DNA from: Luteimonas viscosa
GTDB lineage: Bacteria > Pseudomonadota > Gammaproteobacteria > Xanthomonadales > Xanthomonadaceae
Assembly (NCBI RefSeq): GCF_008244685.1
Contig: NZ_VTFT01000003.1
Coordinates: 1 to 64,000 of the forward strand
Reading direction: 5' to 3'
DNA length: 64,000 bases
Of the stretch, positions 9,069 to 17,734 are shown one piece after another (positions within the stretch are counted from its first letter, which is position 1; each line of letters opens with the position of its first letter). The position numbers were made by a program, and so were the translations under genes. The notes below the pieces were generated by a model, which was not told the origin of the DNA, did no database searches, and saw only the letters and a list, made by a program, of their open reading frames with translations.

Positions 9069-9485
9069 ATGCGCCAGCGGGGCTATACCCTGCTCGAGAT
9101 CATCGTGGCGTTCGCCGTGCTCGGTCTGGCGCTGACACTGCTGCTGGGGACGCTTTCGGGCGGCGTGCGCCAGGTGCGCTGGTCCGCGGACGTTGCGCGC
9201 GCGGCGCTGCATGCGCAGTCGCTGCTCGACGAGGTGGGCGTCGGCGAGGTGCTGGTGCCGGGGAGACGCGACGGCGAGTTCGAGGGCGGCCGCTACCGCT
9301 GGGTCCTCGACGTGGCGCCATACGTCGATCGCGCGCGGCCTCCCGGGCAGCCGGTCGATCCGTTCGCGCCGCAGTTGCTGCAGTTGCAACTGGTGGTGAC
9401 CTGGGGAGAGGGCGGTCCGCGCGAAACGCTGCAGCTGCAGTCGCTGCGGCTGGTGCAGCCGGATCCGTCGGGGGTGGCGGGGTGA
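9069..9485 (+). CDS. gspI: minor pseudopilin GspI (XpsI)
   Basis: Minor pseudopilin of 138 residues from the ATG, with a 5-residue leader (MRQRG) before YTLLEII (Glu5 present) and a C-terminal GspI domain. The 230 bp upstream, 8839-9068, carry no other gene and stay open in the gspI frame back to a GTG at 8835. That GTG overlaps the gspH stop as GTGA and has a GAGGTGG ribosome-site match; it would give an 83-residue leader. The ATG at 9069 has no visible Shine-Dalgarno, so the longer form is a real possibility. Direct repeats of TCGACGGCCGG occur in the extra segment. Confidence 0.9.
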   Translation: MRQRGYTLLEIIVAFAVLGLALTLLLGTLSGGVRQVRWSADVARAALHAQSLLDEVGVGEVLVPGRRDGEFEGGRYRWVLDVAPYVDRARPPGQPVDPFAPQLLQLQLVVTWGEGGPRETLQLQSLRLVQPDPSGVAG

Positions 9486-9499
9486 GGCGGTGTAGATCG

Positions 9500-10258
9500 A
9501 TGAGTGCACGGGTGCCGAAAGGTGGTGTTGGCGGGCGATTCGTTGGGATCAGCCGTGGCGACGGCATCATTGGCGTGCAGCCGGTTGGTGCACGGCAGCG
9601 CGGCGACGGCCTCACTGGCGTGAAATCGGTCAGTGCACGGCAGCGCGGATTCACTCTGATCGAGATCCTGCTGGCGACGACGCTGCTTGCGGCGGGCCTC
9701 GCGCTGGGGTTCGCCACCCTGCGCGCGGCAACGGCCACGGTCGATCGCGGAGAGGCGCTCGCCGACCGCACCGAGCGCATGCGTGCGGTCGAGGGCTTCC
9801 TGCGGCGGCGGCTGTCGTCGGCCACGCCGATCGCGTTCGCGATCGAGGAGGACAGCGGCCGCATGGTCCGTTTCATCGGAGAACCGGACCGGATCCGCTT
9901 CGTCGCCGATCTGCCCGATTACCTCGGGCGCGGCGGCCCGCACCTGCACGACGTCGCGGTGATCGACGGCGACGCAGGCCCCCTGCTCGCGGTCTCGTTC
10001 TCGATGGCCATCGCCGGCGGCACGATCGAGGACCGCAATGCGCGCCCGCCCGAACCGCTGGTGCCGGACCTGGTCGAGGCGCGCTTCCGCTATCGCGGCA
10101 TCGGCGAGGATGGCCTCCTGGGCGAGTGGGACGATCGCTGGGAACAGGTCGACACCCTGCCGCTGCAGGTCTCGGTGGAGCTGTCCAGCCGCAGCGGCGG
10201 CGCCTGGCCGCCGCTGGTGGTGATGCTGCCGCAGCGCATGGGCGGGATGGTGCCTTGA
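9500..10258 (+). CDS. gspJ: minor pseudopilin GspJ (XpsJ)
   Basis: Minor pseudopilin. The ATG lies 14 bases after the gspI stop with GAGGCGG upstream, giving 252 residues and a 50-residue leader. The last 30 leader residues are two 15-residue repeats ending A-R-Q-R, then G and the mature start FTLIEIL (Glu5). An in-frame GTG at 9620 would shorten the leader to ten residues (MKSVSARQRG) but has no Shine-Dalgarno. The mature GspJ domain looks complete. It overlaps gspK by four bases. Confidence 0.9.
   Translation: MSARVPKGGVGGRFVGISRGDGIIGVQPVGARQRGDGLTGVKSVSARQRGFTLIEILLATTLLAAGLALGFATLRAATATVDRGEALADRTERMRAVEGFLRRRLSSATPIAFAIEEDSGRMVRFIGEPDRIRFVADLPDYLGRGGPHLHDVAVIDGDAGPLLAVSFSMAIAGGTIEDRNARPPEPLVPDLVEARFRYRGIGEDGLLGEWDDRWEQVDTLPLQVSVELSSRSGGAWPPLVVMLPQRMGGMVP
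9531..9646 (+). repeat. in-frame leader repeat array of gspJ: two 45-bp units plus module
   Basis: The 26-bp module at 9531-9556 (containing GGCGATTC and TCAGCCGT) is followed by exact-length 45-bp tandem units at 9557-9601 and 9602-9646, each ending CACGGCAGCGC directly before the next unit or the Gly-Phe codons. Units and module match those upstream of gspG, with scattered third-position and a few first- and second-position differences. I found no other copy in the window. Confidence 0.87.
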
Positions 10259-11118
10259 GCGGCCTGCGCACCCGTACGCGCGGCGCGGCGCTGATCCTGG
10301 TGCTGTGGCTGACCGCGCTGCTGGCGGCGCTGATCGGCGCATTCGCGATGACCGCGCAGATCGAATACCTGCAGACGCGCACGCTCGGCAGCGGTCTGGC
10401 CGCCGCGCAGGCCGCGCGCGCCGGACTCGAGTACGCGACGACGCGGGTGTCGCATCCGGATCCGCTGCGGCAGTGGTTGCCCGATGGCCGCCCCTACACG
10501 TGGCGCTTCGCGGATGCCGAAGTGGAGGTGCGCATCGTCGACGAGTCGGGCAAGCTCGATCTCAATGCCGCCGACGCGGCGAGCCTCGCGTCGCTGATGC
10601 GCGCGGTCGGGATCGAGCCGGACCCGGCCGATGCGGTGGCGGCCGCGATCGTCGACTGGCGCGACTCCGACGATCTGACCCAGCCCCAGGGAGGCGCCGA
10701 GGATCCGCAGTACGCGGCCGCCGGACTGCCCTGGGGGGCCAAGGACGCGCCGTTCGAGACCGTCGCCGAAGTCGAGCAGGTGCTGGGAATGACCCCGGAC
10801 ATCTATGCGCGCCTGGTCGAGCACCTGACCATCCACAGTGGCCTGCCGATCCCCGATCCGCGCTTCGCGACCTCGGCGGTGCTGGCATCGATGGGGATCG
10901 ACGCCGAGCCGGTGCTGGCCGATCGTGAACGTCCCCCGCAGCCGGGCGATCCCTCGTTCGTGGGCGCAGGCAGCGGCACGTATAGTATCGACAGCCGTGC
11001 ACGGCTCCGGGACGGGCGCGAATCCGTCCTGCGTGCCGTGGTCCGGCTCGGGCCCAGTGGCGTGCCCGGGTCGGCGTTCACCGTCATGAGATGGGAGGAA
11101 GGCGCGTCGCCGCGATGA
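10255..11118 (+). CDS. gspK: minor pseudopilin GspK (XpsK)
   Basis: Large minor pseudopilin that caps the pseudopilus tip with GspI and GspJ. The TTG start overlaps the gspJ stop (TTGA) and gives 287 residues; no in-frame ATG or GTG lies nearby. The leader ends RTRG before AALILVLWLTALLAAL, which lacks Glu5 as GspK proteins usually do. The C-terminal part contains helix-hairpin-helix-like GspK repeats (SLASLMRAVGIEPD, VEQVLGMTPDIYARL). Its stop overlaps the gspL start. Confidence 0.92.
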   Translation: MSGLRTRTRGAALILVLWLTALLAALIGAFAMTAQIEYLQTRTLGSGLAAAQAARAGLEYATTRVSHPDPLRQWLPDGRPYTWRFADAEVEVRIVDESGKLDLNAADAASLASLMRAVGIEPDPADAVAAAIVDWRDSDDLTQPQGGAEDPQYAAAGLPWGAKDAPFETVAEVEQVLGMTPDIYARLVEHLTIHSGLPIPDPRFATSAVLASMGIDAEPVLADRERPPQPGDPSFVGAGSGTYSIDSRARLRDGRESVLRAVVRLGPSGVPGSAFTVMRWEEGASPR

Positions 11119-12317
11119 TGGCCGTCGTCGAACAATCCGGAACGGCGTCGTCGGGCCTGCGCGGTGGTTTCCGCCGTGTCGAGGGTTCGCTGCGCCCGCG
11201 CCTGCGCGACTTCCGCGCCTGGTGGACGCGCTCGCTCGCGAGCTGGCTGCCGGCGCGCCTGCGCGACCTGTTCGGCTTGTCGCCGCAGCGGCTGCTGCTG
11301 CGCCGCTCCGGATCCGGCCTGGAACTGTCGTTGTGGCGCGGCGAGGGCGTGCGCCTGCTGGCCGACGTGCCGATGCCGGAACCCGCGTCCGGCGAGGGCG
11401 ATCCCCTGGCCGCGTTGTTGTCCCCGCGCATGGCCGAGGTGCCGCGCTGGCTGGTGCTGCCGGCGTCGGCGGTGCTGCGCCGCCGGCTGACCCTGCCTGC
11501 GGCGGCTGGCGAGCGGCTGCGCGAGGTGCTCGGCTTCGAGATCGACCGGCAGACGCCCTTCACCACCGCCGAAGTGAGCTACGACGCGCGCGTGCTCGGC
11601 CACCGCGGCGACGACCAGCTCGAAGCGGAACTGGTGGTGGTGCCGAAGGCGAGGCTGGATGCGGCGCTCGAGGGGCTCGGGCCGCTGGCGCCGACGCTCG
11701 TGGGCGTGGACGCCGCCGACGCGACCGGCGAACCGCTCGGCGTCAACCTGATGGGCGGCGCGCAGCGGCGCCGGCGCGACGATCCCTGGCGTCGCCGCAA
11801 TGCGGTGATGCTGCTGGTCGCGGCGGCGGCGCTGTCCGCCGGGATGTGGCAGATGCTGGCCAACCGCGAGGCGGCCGCGGAGGTGTTCGCGCAACAGGTC
11901 GACGAGGCGGTCCGCCAGGCGCGGGCCGCGTCGCTGCAGAAGCGGCAACTGGTCGACCTGGTCGAGGGCGGCGCGTTCCTGCAGGCCACGCGCGCGGGCA
12001 GGCCGACCATGGTCGAGGTGATGGACGAACTGGCGCGGCGACTGCCGGACGGCACCTACCTCGAGAAGCTTTCGGTCGAGGGCGATCGCGTCCTGCTGAT
12101 CGGGCTCAGCAACGAGGCGTCCGCGCTGGTCGGCCGGTTGCAGGGGTCGCCGCTGTGGACCTCGCCGGCCCTGGCCGGCGCGTTGCAACCCGATCCGCGC
12201 ACGCGCATGGACCGTTTCACCCTGACCGCGACGCTGACGACGGCGTCGACCGCGGTGACGGATGCGCGGGGCGGAACCGCGACAGCGGAGGCGGCGGATG
12301 CAGCCGGAGCCCGCTAG
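11115..12317 (+). CDS. gspL: type II secretion protein GspL (XpsL)
   Basis: Bitopic inner-membrane protein that recruits GspE through its cytoplasmic actin-like domain. The ATG overlaps the gspK stop (ATGATG) and gives 400 residues. The cytoplasmic domain spans about 50-225, a single membrane helix (AVMLLVAAAALSAGMWQML) lies near 230-250, and a periplasmic PilN/ferredoxin-like domain follows with a coiled-coil start (about 255-285). The order and length match the xps type, where L, M and N form an envelope complex. Confidence 0.9.
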   Translation: MMAVVEQSGTASSGLRGGFRRVEGSLRPRLRDFRAWWTRSLASWLPARLRDLFGLSPQRLLLRRSGSGLELSLWRGEGVRLLADVPMPEPASGEGDPLAALLSPRMAEVPRWLVLPASAVLRRRLTLPAAAGERLREVLGFEIDRQTPFTTAEVSYDARVLGHRGDDQLEAELVVVPKARLDAALEGLGPLAPTLVGVDAADATGEPLGVNLMGGAQRRRRDDPWRRRNAVMLLVAAAALSAGMWQMLANREAAAEVFAQQVDEAVRQARAASLQKRQLVDLVEGGAFLQATRAGRPTMVEVMDELARRLPDGTYLEKLSVEGDRVLLIGLSNEASALVGRLQGSPLWTSPALAGALQPDPRTRMDRFTLTATLTTASTAVTDARGGTATAEAADAAGAR

Positions 12318-12912
12318 CCGCGACCGCTGGCTGGCGCTGGCGATCCTCGCCGGCTTGCTGGCGCTCGCCTACCTGCTGCTGGTGCATCCATGGTGGACGG
12401 TGCCGCTGCTCGAGACCAACGCCCGCATCGAGGCCTTGCGCGAACGCGACCTGCGCGCGCGCATGGAGCTGGCGCAGGCGCCGGAGGTGCGCAAGCGCCT
12501 GGACGCCGCCCGCGCCGCAGCGGGCAGCGCGCCGGGCTTCATGGCCGAGGCCAACGTGCAGCTGGCGACGTCCGCCCTGGTGCAGCGCCTTGAGCAGGCG
12601 GTCTTGCAGGCCAGCCCCGGCAACCGCAGCTGTGCGATCAGCAATCGCCAGCCGATGAACGACACCCGCGCCGAGCGCTTCCCGCGCGCCACCGTGCAGG
12701 TGCGCCTGACCTGCGGCAACCCGGAGCTCGCCGCGGTGCTGCACTCGCTGGAGAGCGGTTCGCCGCGCCTGTTCGTCGACAACCTCAACGTCCTCGCCCA
12801 GCGCTACCAGTTCAGCGGCAACCAGGGCAGCGGGGGCGGGGTAGACGCGAGCTTCGACCTGTCCGGCTACCTGCAGCCGGTGGCGGGGACGGGAACGACC
12901 GATGCGCGCTGA
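12298..12912 (+). CDS. gspM: type II secretion protein GspM (XpsM)
   Basis: Small bitopic inner-membrane partner of GspL, 204 residues. The start has GGAGG six bases upstream and lies inside the 3' end of gspL (20-bp overlap). The membrane helix is at about 10-30 (LALAILAGLLALAYLLLVHP), followed by a short coiled coil and a periplasmic ferredoxin-like domain of the GspM/PilO kind. Two cysteines (in NRSCAIS and LTCGNP) could form a disulfide. Confidence 0.88.
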   Translation: MQPEPASRDRWLALAILAGLLALAYLLLVHPWWTVPLLETNARIEALRERDLRARMELAQAPEVRKRLDAARAAAGSAPGFMAEANVQLATSALVQRLEQAVLQASPGNRSCAISNRQPMNDTRAERFPRATVQVRLTCGNPELAAVLHSLESGSPRLFVDNLNVLAQRYQFSGNQGSGGGVDASFDLSGYLQPVAGTGTTDAR

Positions 12913-13717
12913 GGATGCCGGCGCGCGCACCTGGCTGTACGCCGCGCTCGCCGGCTGGGCGCTCTGCGTCTGGGTGCTGGCGATGTTCGGCATGGGCGGC
13001 AGCATCGACCGGCTCGACGACGACCCGTCGCTGCGCCAGACGCTGCCTGCGCCGGGCTCGCCAGGTGCCGAGCGGCTGGGCCCGCTCCCGCAATACGGCG
13101 ACATCGCCGCTCGCCCGCTGTTCACCGACAACCGTCGCCCGCAGCCGTTCGTGATCGACCCGATGGGCGAGACCGGCGAGGCGGGCAACGATTTCGACTA
13201 CATGCTCACCAGCGTGCTGCGGACGCCGGATCTGCAGATGGTGATCCTGCAGCCGGGCGACGGCGGCGACCCGGTGCGGGTCAAGCAGGGTGGCGCCCCG
13301 GACTCCGCGCCCGGGTGGGTGCTGCAGTCGGTGGAGGCGCGCCGGGCCGTGTTCGCCGGGCCGGAAGGCGAGCGGACGCTGGAGCTGCGGGTATTCGACG
13401 GCGTCGGCGGACAGCCGCCGACCGCGCTCGCGACGCCGGCGGCCGAGGCTTCCGGCATGCCGGGTCCGGCGGCGCCCGCGGTCGCCGACGCCGACATGAC
13501 GGGTCCGGCGCGCGCCACCGGCGGCGCCCAGGCGCCCGAGCAGAGCGGCCCGCAGGGGCCGGGCGCGTCCGCGGAGGGCGCCGCCGATGCCGCAGCCCAG
13601 CAGCAGGCTGCGCAGGAGCAGGTGGAAATGATCCGGCGCCGCATCGAGGAGCGCCGCGCGCGGCTGCGCCAGGAAGAATCGGCGCGTTCGAACCAGCCAG
13701 CCAACGAGACCAAATAG
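12902..13717 (+). CDS. gspN: type II secretion protein GspN (XpsN)
   Basis: XpsN-type protein of 271 residues, taking the place of GspC, which has no separate gene here. The membrane helix is at about 13-33 (YAALAGWALCVWVLAMFG). A GspC-like homology region follows (PLPQYGDIAARPLFTDNRRP, about 60-80), then a small beta domain, an Ala/Pro/Gly-rich stretch and a charged C-terminal coiled coil (EMIRRRIEERRARLRQEE). It overlaps gspM by 11 bases. It probably connects the inner-membrane L/M complex to the secretin. Confidence 0.85.
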   Translation: MRAEDAGARTWLYAALAGWALCVWVLAMFGMGGSIDRLDDDPSLRQTLPAPGSPGAERLGPLPQYGDIAARPLFTDNRRPQPFVIDPMGETGEAGNDFDYMLTSVLRTPDLQMVILQPGDGGDPVRVKQGGAPDSAPGWVLQSVEARRAVFAGPEGERTLELRVFDGVGGQPPTALATPAAEASGMPGPAAPAVADADMTGPARATGGAQAPEQSGPQGPGASAEGAADAAAQQQAAQEQVEMIRRRIEERRARLRQEESARSNQPANETK

Positions 13718-13726
13718 ACTGTGCCG

Positions 13727-15943
13727 ATGACTTCCCGAACCCGCTGCCGATCCGCCATCGCGGCCTGCCTGGCCATCCTGCTCGCGGCCTGCGCCTCGAT
13801 GCCGCCGCCGACGATGTCCCGGGGCCAGCAACGTCCGCCGGTGCAGGCCGGCAACGCCGGACCTGACGGCGTCCAGACGGAAACCCTGGAGGACGAGGAG
13901 GGCCCGCGCGCGCAGATCCGACGCGGCACCGGCCAGGTGCTCAACCAGGGTGCCGCCGCGGCCGCGCCGCCCAACCTCGGCGGCAGCAGCGGCGAGGCCT
14001 CGTTCAACTTCGAGGGCGAGCCGCTGCACGCCGTGGTCAAGGCGATCCTCGGCGACATGCTCGGCCAGAACTACACCATCGCGCCCGGGGTGCAGGGCAC
14101 GGTCACCCTGGCCACGCCGCGCACGGTGAGCCCGGCCCAGGCCTACGTGCTGCTCGAGCGTGCGCTGGCCGACAACAACGCGCGCATGGTCTACAGCGGC
14201 GGCATGTACCAGATCGTGCCGGCCGACGCGGCCCTGCCCTCGGGTACCGTCGCGCCGCGCACCGGCGGCGCGGCCGCCGCGCGCGGATTCGAGGTGCGGG
14301 TGGTGCCGCTGCGCTACATCTCCGCGACCGAGATGGAGAAGGTGCTCAAGCCCTACGCGCGGCCCAACGCCATCGTCGCGGTCGACAACGGCCGCAACAC
14401 GATCACCGTCTCCGGCTCGCGGGTGGAGCTGGAGAACTACCTGCGCACCATCGAGATCTTCGACGTCGACTGGCTGTCGGGCATGTCGGTGGGCGTGTTC
14501 CCGCTGCAGACCGGCAAGGCCACGCGTGTGGTCGCGGACCTGGAGAAGGTGTTCGGCGAGCAGAGCAAGTCGCCGGTCGCCGGCATGTTCCGCTTCATGC
14601 CGCTGGAAGGCGCCAACGCGGTGCTGGTGATCACCTCGCAACCCGACTACCTCGACGACATCGGCGACTGGCTCGAGCGGATCGACAGCGCCGGCGCCGG
14701 CATGCGCCTGTATTCGTACGAACTCAAGTACATCAAGGCGCGCGACCTCGCCGAAAGACTGGCCGAGGTCTTCGGCGGCAGCAGCGGGCGCGGCGGCAAC
14801 GACACCGGCGGCTCGCTGATGCCGGGCCTGACGCCGGCTTCGATCGGCAGCGGCGCAGGCGAGTTCGGCAGCGACGGCAAGGTCGACGGCGATACCATGG
14901 ATTCGACGGGTTCGATGGGCGGTGGTTCCGGCAACAGCGACGGGTTCGGCGGCGGCTCGCTGTCGCTGAGCCAGGACCGTGGCGGCGCCAGAGGCGTCAC
15001 CCTGGAGGTCGAGGGCGACCGGGTGGGCGTGTCCGCGCTCGACGAAACCAATGCGTTGCTGGTGCGCAGCACGCCCTCGGCCTGGAAATCGATCCGCGAA
15101 GTGGTCGAGCGGCTCGACGTGATGCCGCTGCAGGTGCACATCGAGGCGCAGATCGCGGAGGTGGTGCTGGAAGGGGACCTGCGCTACGGCGTGAACTGGT
15201 TCTTCGAGCGTGCCGTGACCGACGCCGGCCTGCCGTCCGCGGAAGGGCGCACGACCTGGAGTGCGATCGCGGGCAACGTGACGGGTTCGACCACCGGCGG
15301 CGTCGGGCCCGGCCTGTCGTGGACGTTCCTGGGGCGCAACGCGGCCGCGATCATCAGCGCGCTGGACGAGGTGACCGACCTGCGCGTGCTGCAGTCGCCT
15401 TCGATCATGACCCGCAACAACGCCGAGGCCACGTTGAACGTCGGCAGCCGGATTCCGATTTCGACCGTCAGCGTCAATCCGGTCCTGGGCAGCGACAACA
15501 GCTTCACCTCGGTGCAGTACCTCGAAACCGGCACCATCCTGAACGTGCGGCCCCGCGTCACCAGCGACGGCATGGTGTTCCTCGACATCGTCCAGGAAGT
15601 GAGTACACCGGGCGACCAGGCGACCGCGGACGAGAACGGCAACGTGCGCATCGACACCCGGAAGATGAAGACCGAGGCCGCCGTGCGCAGCGGCGACACG
15701 GTGATGCTGGCCGGGCTGATCCGGGACCAGGTGGGCCGCGGCTCCGCGGGGTTCCCGGGATTGAGCCGCATCCCCGTGCTGGGCGGGTTGTTCGGGCGGC
15801 AGACTTCGAGCACCGCCCGAACGGAAGTCATCATCCTGCTGACGCCGACCATCATCCGCAACGTCGAAGAGACGCGCACGCTGACCGACGAGTACAGCCG
15901 CCGCTTCCGCGCCATGGAGCCGCTGCACCGGGCGAGGGACTGA
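13727..15943 (+). CDS. gspD: type II secretion secretin GspD (XpsD), lipoprotein
   Basis: Outer-membrane secretin, the exit channel of the T2SS, 738 residues from the ATG (an in-frame GTG at 13721 would add two). The N-terminus is a lipoprotein signal with lipobox LLAAC (Cys22), in line with XpsD being lipidated. N0-N3 domains occupy roughly 95-470 and are interrupted by a 70-residue Gly/Ser/Asp-rich linker near 350-420. The secretin core (about 480-710) has VLQSPSIMTRNNAEA and the conserved VPVLGxLF-type end (IPVLGGLFGRQTS). It is last in the operon, as in xps clusters. No separate pilotin gene is visible. Confidence 0.96.
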   Translation: MTSRTRCRSAIAACLAILLAACASMPPPTMSRGQQRPPVQAGNAGPDGVQTETLEDEEGPRAQIRRGTGQVLNQGAAAAAPPNLGGSSGEASFNFEGEPLHAVVKAILGDMLGQNYTIAPGVQGTVTLATPRTVSPAQAYVLLERALADNNARMVYSGGMYQIVPADAALPSGTVAPRTGGAAAARGFEVRVVPLRYISATEMEKVLKPYARPNAIVAVDNGRNTITVSGSRVELENYLRTIEIFDVDWLSGMSVGVFPLQTGKATRVVADLEKVFGEQSKSPVAGMFRFMPLEGANAVLVITSQPDYLDDIGDWLERIDSAGAGMRLYSYELKYIKARDLAERLAEVFGGSSGRGGNDTGGSLMPGLTPASIGSGAGEFGSDGKVDGDTMDSTGSMGGGSGNSDGFGGGSLSLSQDRGGARGVTLEVEGDRVGVSALDETNALLVRSTPSAWKSIREVVERLDVMPLQVHIEAQIAEVVLEGDLRYGVNWFFERAVTDAGLPSAEGRTTWSAIAGNVTGSTTGGVGPGLSWTFLGRNAAAIISALDEVTDLRVLQSPSIMTRNNAEATLNVGSRIPISTVSVNPVLGSDNSFTSVQYLETGTILNVRPRVTSDGMVFLDIVQEVSTPGDQATADENGNVRIDTRKMKTEAAVRSGDTVMLAGLIRDQVGRGSAGFPGLSRIPVLGGLFGRQTSSTARTEVIILLTPTIIRNVEETRTLTDEYSRRFRAMEPLHRARD

Positions 15944-15974
15944 GGCCCGCCCATGGCTGCGCCCGGGGACCTGC

Positions 15975-16892
15975 GTGGCTGAGTTGCCGGTCGTGCTGCT
16001 GCCTGTCGGCGTCGACGACGACGCACTCGATGCCTGCCTCGCCGCGCTCGATGCGGGTACCCCCGCCGGCACGCGCGTCTGGCTGGCGGACGACGGCCAG
16101 GCCGGACCGCGCGGGCTGGCCGTGATCGAACGCTGGCTCGCCAGCACGCGGTTGCAGGCCGACTACACGCGCCGGCAGCGTCGCCTGGGCGAGGTCGAAC
16201 ACGTCGACCAGATGCTGGCCGCCTGCGGCGATGCCGACGTCATCGTGCTCGCGCCCGACGCGGTGCCCACCGCCGGCTGGGCGACGCAGCTCGCCGCCTG
16301 CTTCGCGCGGGATGCGGCCATCGCCAGCGCCACGCCCTGGTGCAACGCCGGCGAGGTCGCGGCCTGGCCGCGGATCGGCGAGATCGCGCCGATGCCGGAC
16401 GACCCGGCGCGGCTCGCGCGCGCCTGCGCGGCAATGCCGCCGATCCATCCCGAACTGCCGGCCGCGGTCGCGCACGCGGTCATGCTGCGCGGCAGCGCCC
16501 GGCGCAAGGCGGGCGGGCTGGACGCGGCCAGCTATGGATCCTGGTATGCCGCGCTGATCGACCTCTCGCTGCGGCTGTCCGGCCTGGGCTGGCGCAATGC
16601 GCTGTGCGAGACCGCATTCGTGGCGCGCGGCGGCGAAGGCGGCGCGGCGGAAGGCGACATGGAGGCCCTGGCCGCGCGCTGGCCGACCTGGCACGCGCGG
16701 CTGGCGACGGTGCTGATGCACGATCCCCTGCGCGAAGCGCGCGAGCGGCTCGCGCGACTGTACGCGCAGGTCGACGGCCCCGAGCGCCAGCAGGACCTGT
16801 TCGCATCGCCGCGGCGTTCCGCAGGCACCGATGCCGAAGCCGGCATCGGCGATGGCGACGGCGACGCAGGCGCGCGCGGGGAGGACGCATGA
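15975..16892 (+). CDS. divergent family-2 glycosyltransferase-like protein
   Basis: A 305-residue protein from GTG, predicted cytoplasmic, with the Rossmann-like start of GT-A enzymes (LPVVLLPVGVDDDALDACLAALDA) and VIVLAPDAVPTAGW in place of the usual DxD loop. The last 40 residues are acidic and low in complexity. It overlaps the next glycosyltransferase gene by four bases, so the two are probably co-expressed. The sugar and acceptor are unknown, and the altered metal loop makes activity uncertain. Confidence 0.7.
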   Translation: MAELPVVLLPVGVDDDALDACLAALDAGTPAGTRVWLADDGQAGPRGLAVIERWLASTRLQADYTRRQRRLGEVEHVDQMLAACGDADVIVLAPDAVPTAGWATQLAACFARDAAIASATPWCNAGEVAAWPRIGEIAPMPDDPARLARACAAMPPIHPELPAAVAHAVMLRGSARRKAGGLDAASYGSWYAALIDLSLRLSGLGWRNALCETAFVARGGEGGAAEGDMEALAARWPTWHARLATVLMHDPLREARERLARLYAQVDGPERQQDLFASPRRSAGTDAEAGIGDGDGDAGARGEDA

Positions 16893-17734
16893 TGCCCGCG
16901 GCCTCCGGCATCGCAGCCATCGTCGTCAGCCACCAGAGCATCGAAACCATCGACGACTGTCTCGTACGCCTGCGCGCGGCGCAGGGCGTGACCCAGGTGC
17001 GGATCGTGGACAACGCTTCGCGCGACGGCACGCTCGAGGCGGTCCAGCGCCACGCATCGGCCGATCCGCGCCTGCACTTCATCGGCAATCCCGACAATCC
17101 CGGCTTCTCGTTCGCCTGCAACCAGGGGGCGCGAGACAGCGACGCGCGCTGGCTGGCCTTCGTCAATCCCGACTGCCTGCTCGAGGCCGACGCCCTGGCG
17201 CGGCTGCTGGCGCATGCCGAACGGATCGACGGCGACTGCCTGCTCGGCGCCGACCTGGTCGACGAACACGGTCGCCGCGATGCCGCCGCGCGCCGCCGCG
17301 CGCCGTCCTTCGTCGCGATGCTGCACGATCCGTCGGCGCGCGAGCTGGCGCAGGCGCCCGACGACCTGCGGCCGCTGCAGGCGGTGGACGCGGTGTCCGG
17401 CGCGTTGATGCTGATGCCGCGGCGGCTGTTCGAGCGCATCGGCGGCTTCGACGACGGTTATCGCCTGCACGCCGAGGACCTCGACCTGTGCCGCCGCGCA
17501 CGCGAGGCGGGCGCGCTGGTCGCGGTCGCCAACGACGTGCGCGTGCTGCACCTGCGCGGGGTGTCGAGCCGCGCGCGACCGTTGTTCGTGGAATGGCACA
17601 AGCATCGCGGCCTGTGGCGCTACTTCCGCAAGTTCGAGGCGGACGCGGTGTCGTGGCAGATGCGCGCGGCGGTGTGGTGCGCGATCTGGCTGCGTTTTCC
17701 GCTCGTCGCGCTGCGGCAATGGACGCGCGCCTGA
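16889..17734 (+). CDS. family-2 glycosyltransferase (rhamnosyltransferase-like)
   Basis: A 281-residue GT2 enzyme with a GGGGAGG ribosome site. Features of the family: AIVVSHQSIETID and VDNASRDGTLE (nucleotide-sugar binding, about 10-50), NPDNPGFSFACNQG, the metal loop FVNPDCLLE (about 90-98), and the acceptor-site signature GGFDDGYRLHAEDLDLCRRAREAG (about 188-211). A basic, hydrophobic C-terminus suggests peripheral membrane association. It resembles WbbL-type rhamnosyltransferases of O-antigen or glycolipid synthesis; the substrate is not determined. Confidence 0.85.
   Translation: MMPAASGIAAIVVSHQSIETIDDCLVRLRAAQGVTQVRIVDNASRDGTLEAVQRHASADPRLHFIGNPDNPGFSFACNQGARDSDARWLAFVNPDCLLEADALARLLAHAERIDGDCLLGADLVDEHGRRDAAARRRAPSFVAMLHDPSARELAQAPDDLRPLQAVDAVSGALMLMPRRLFERIGGFDDGYRLHAEDLDLCRRAREAGALVAVANDVRVLHLRGVSSRARPLFVEWHKHRGLWRYFRKFEADAVSWQMRAAVWCAIWLRFPLVALRQWTRA

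Noticed and set aside
10981..10986. TATAGT as a promoter inside gspK
   Set aside because: No -35 at proper distance and it lies in a continuous coding region with no separate unit downstream.
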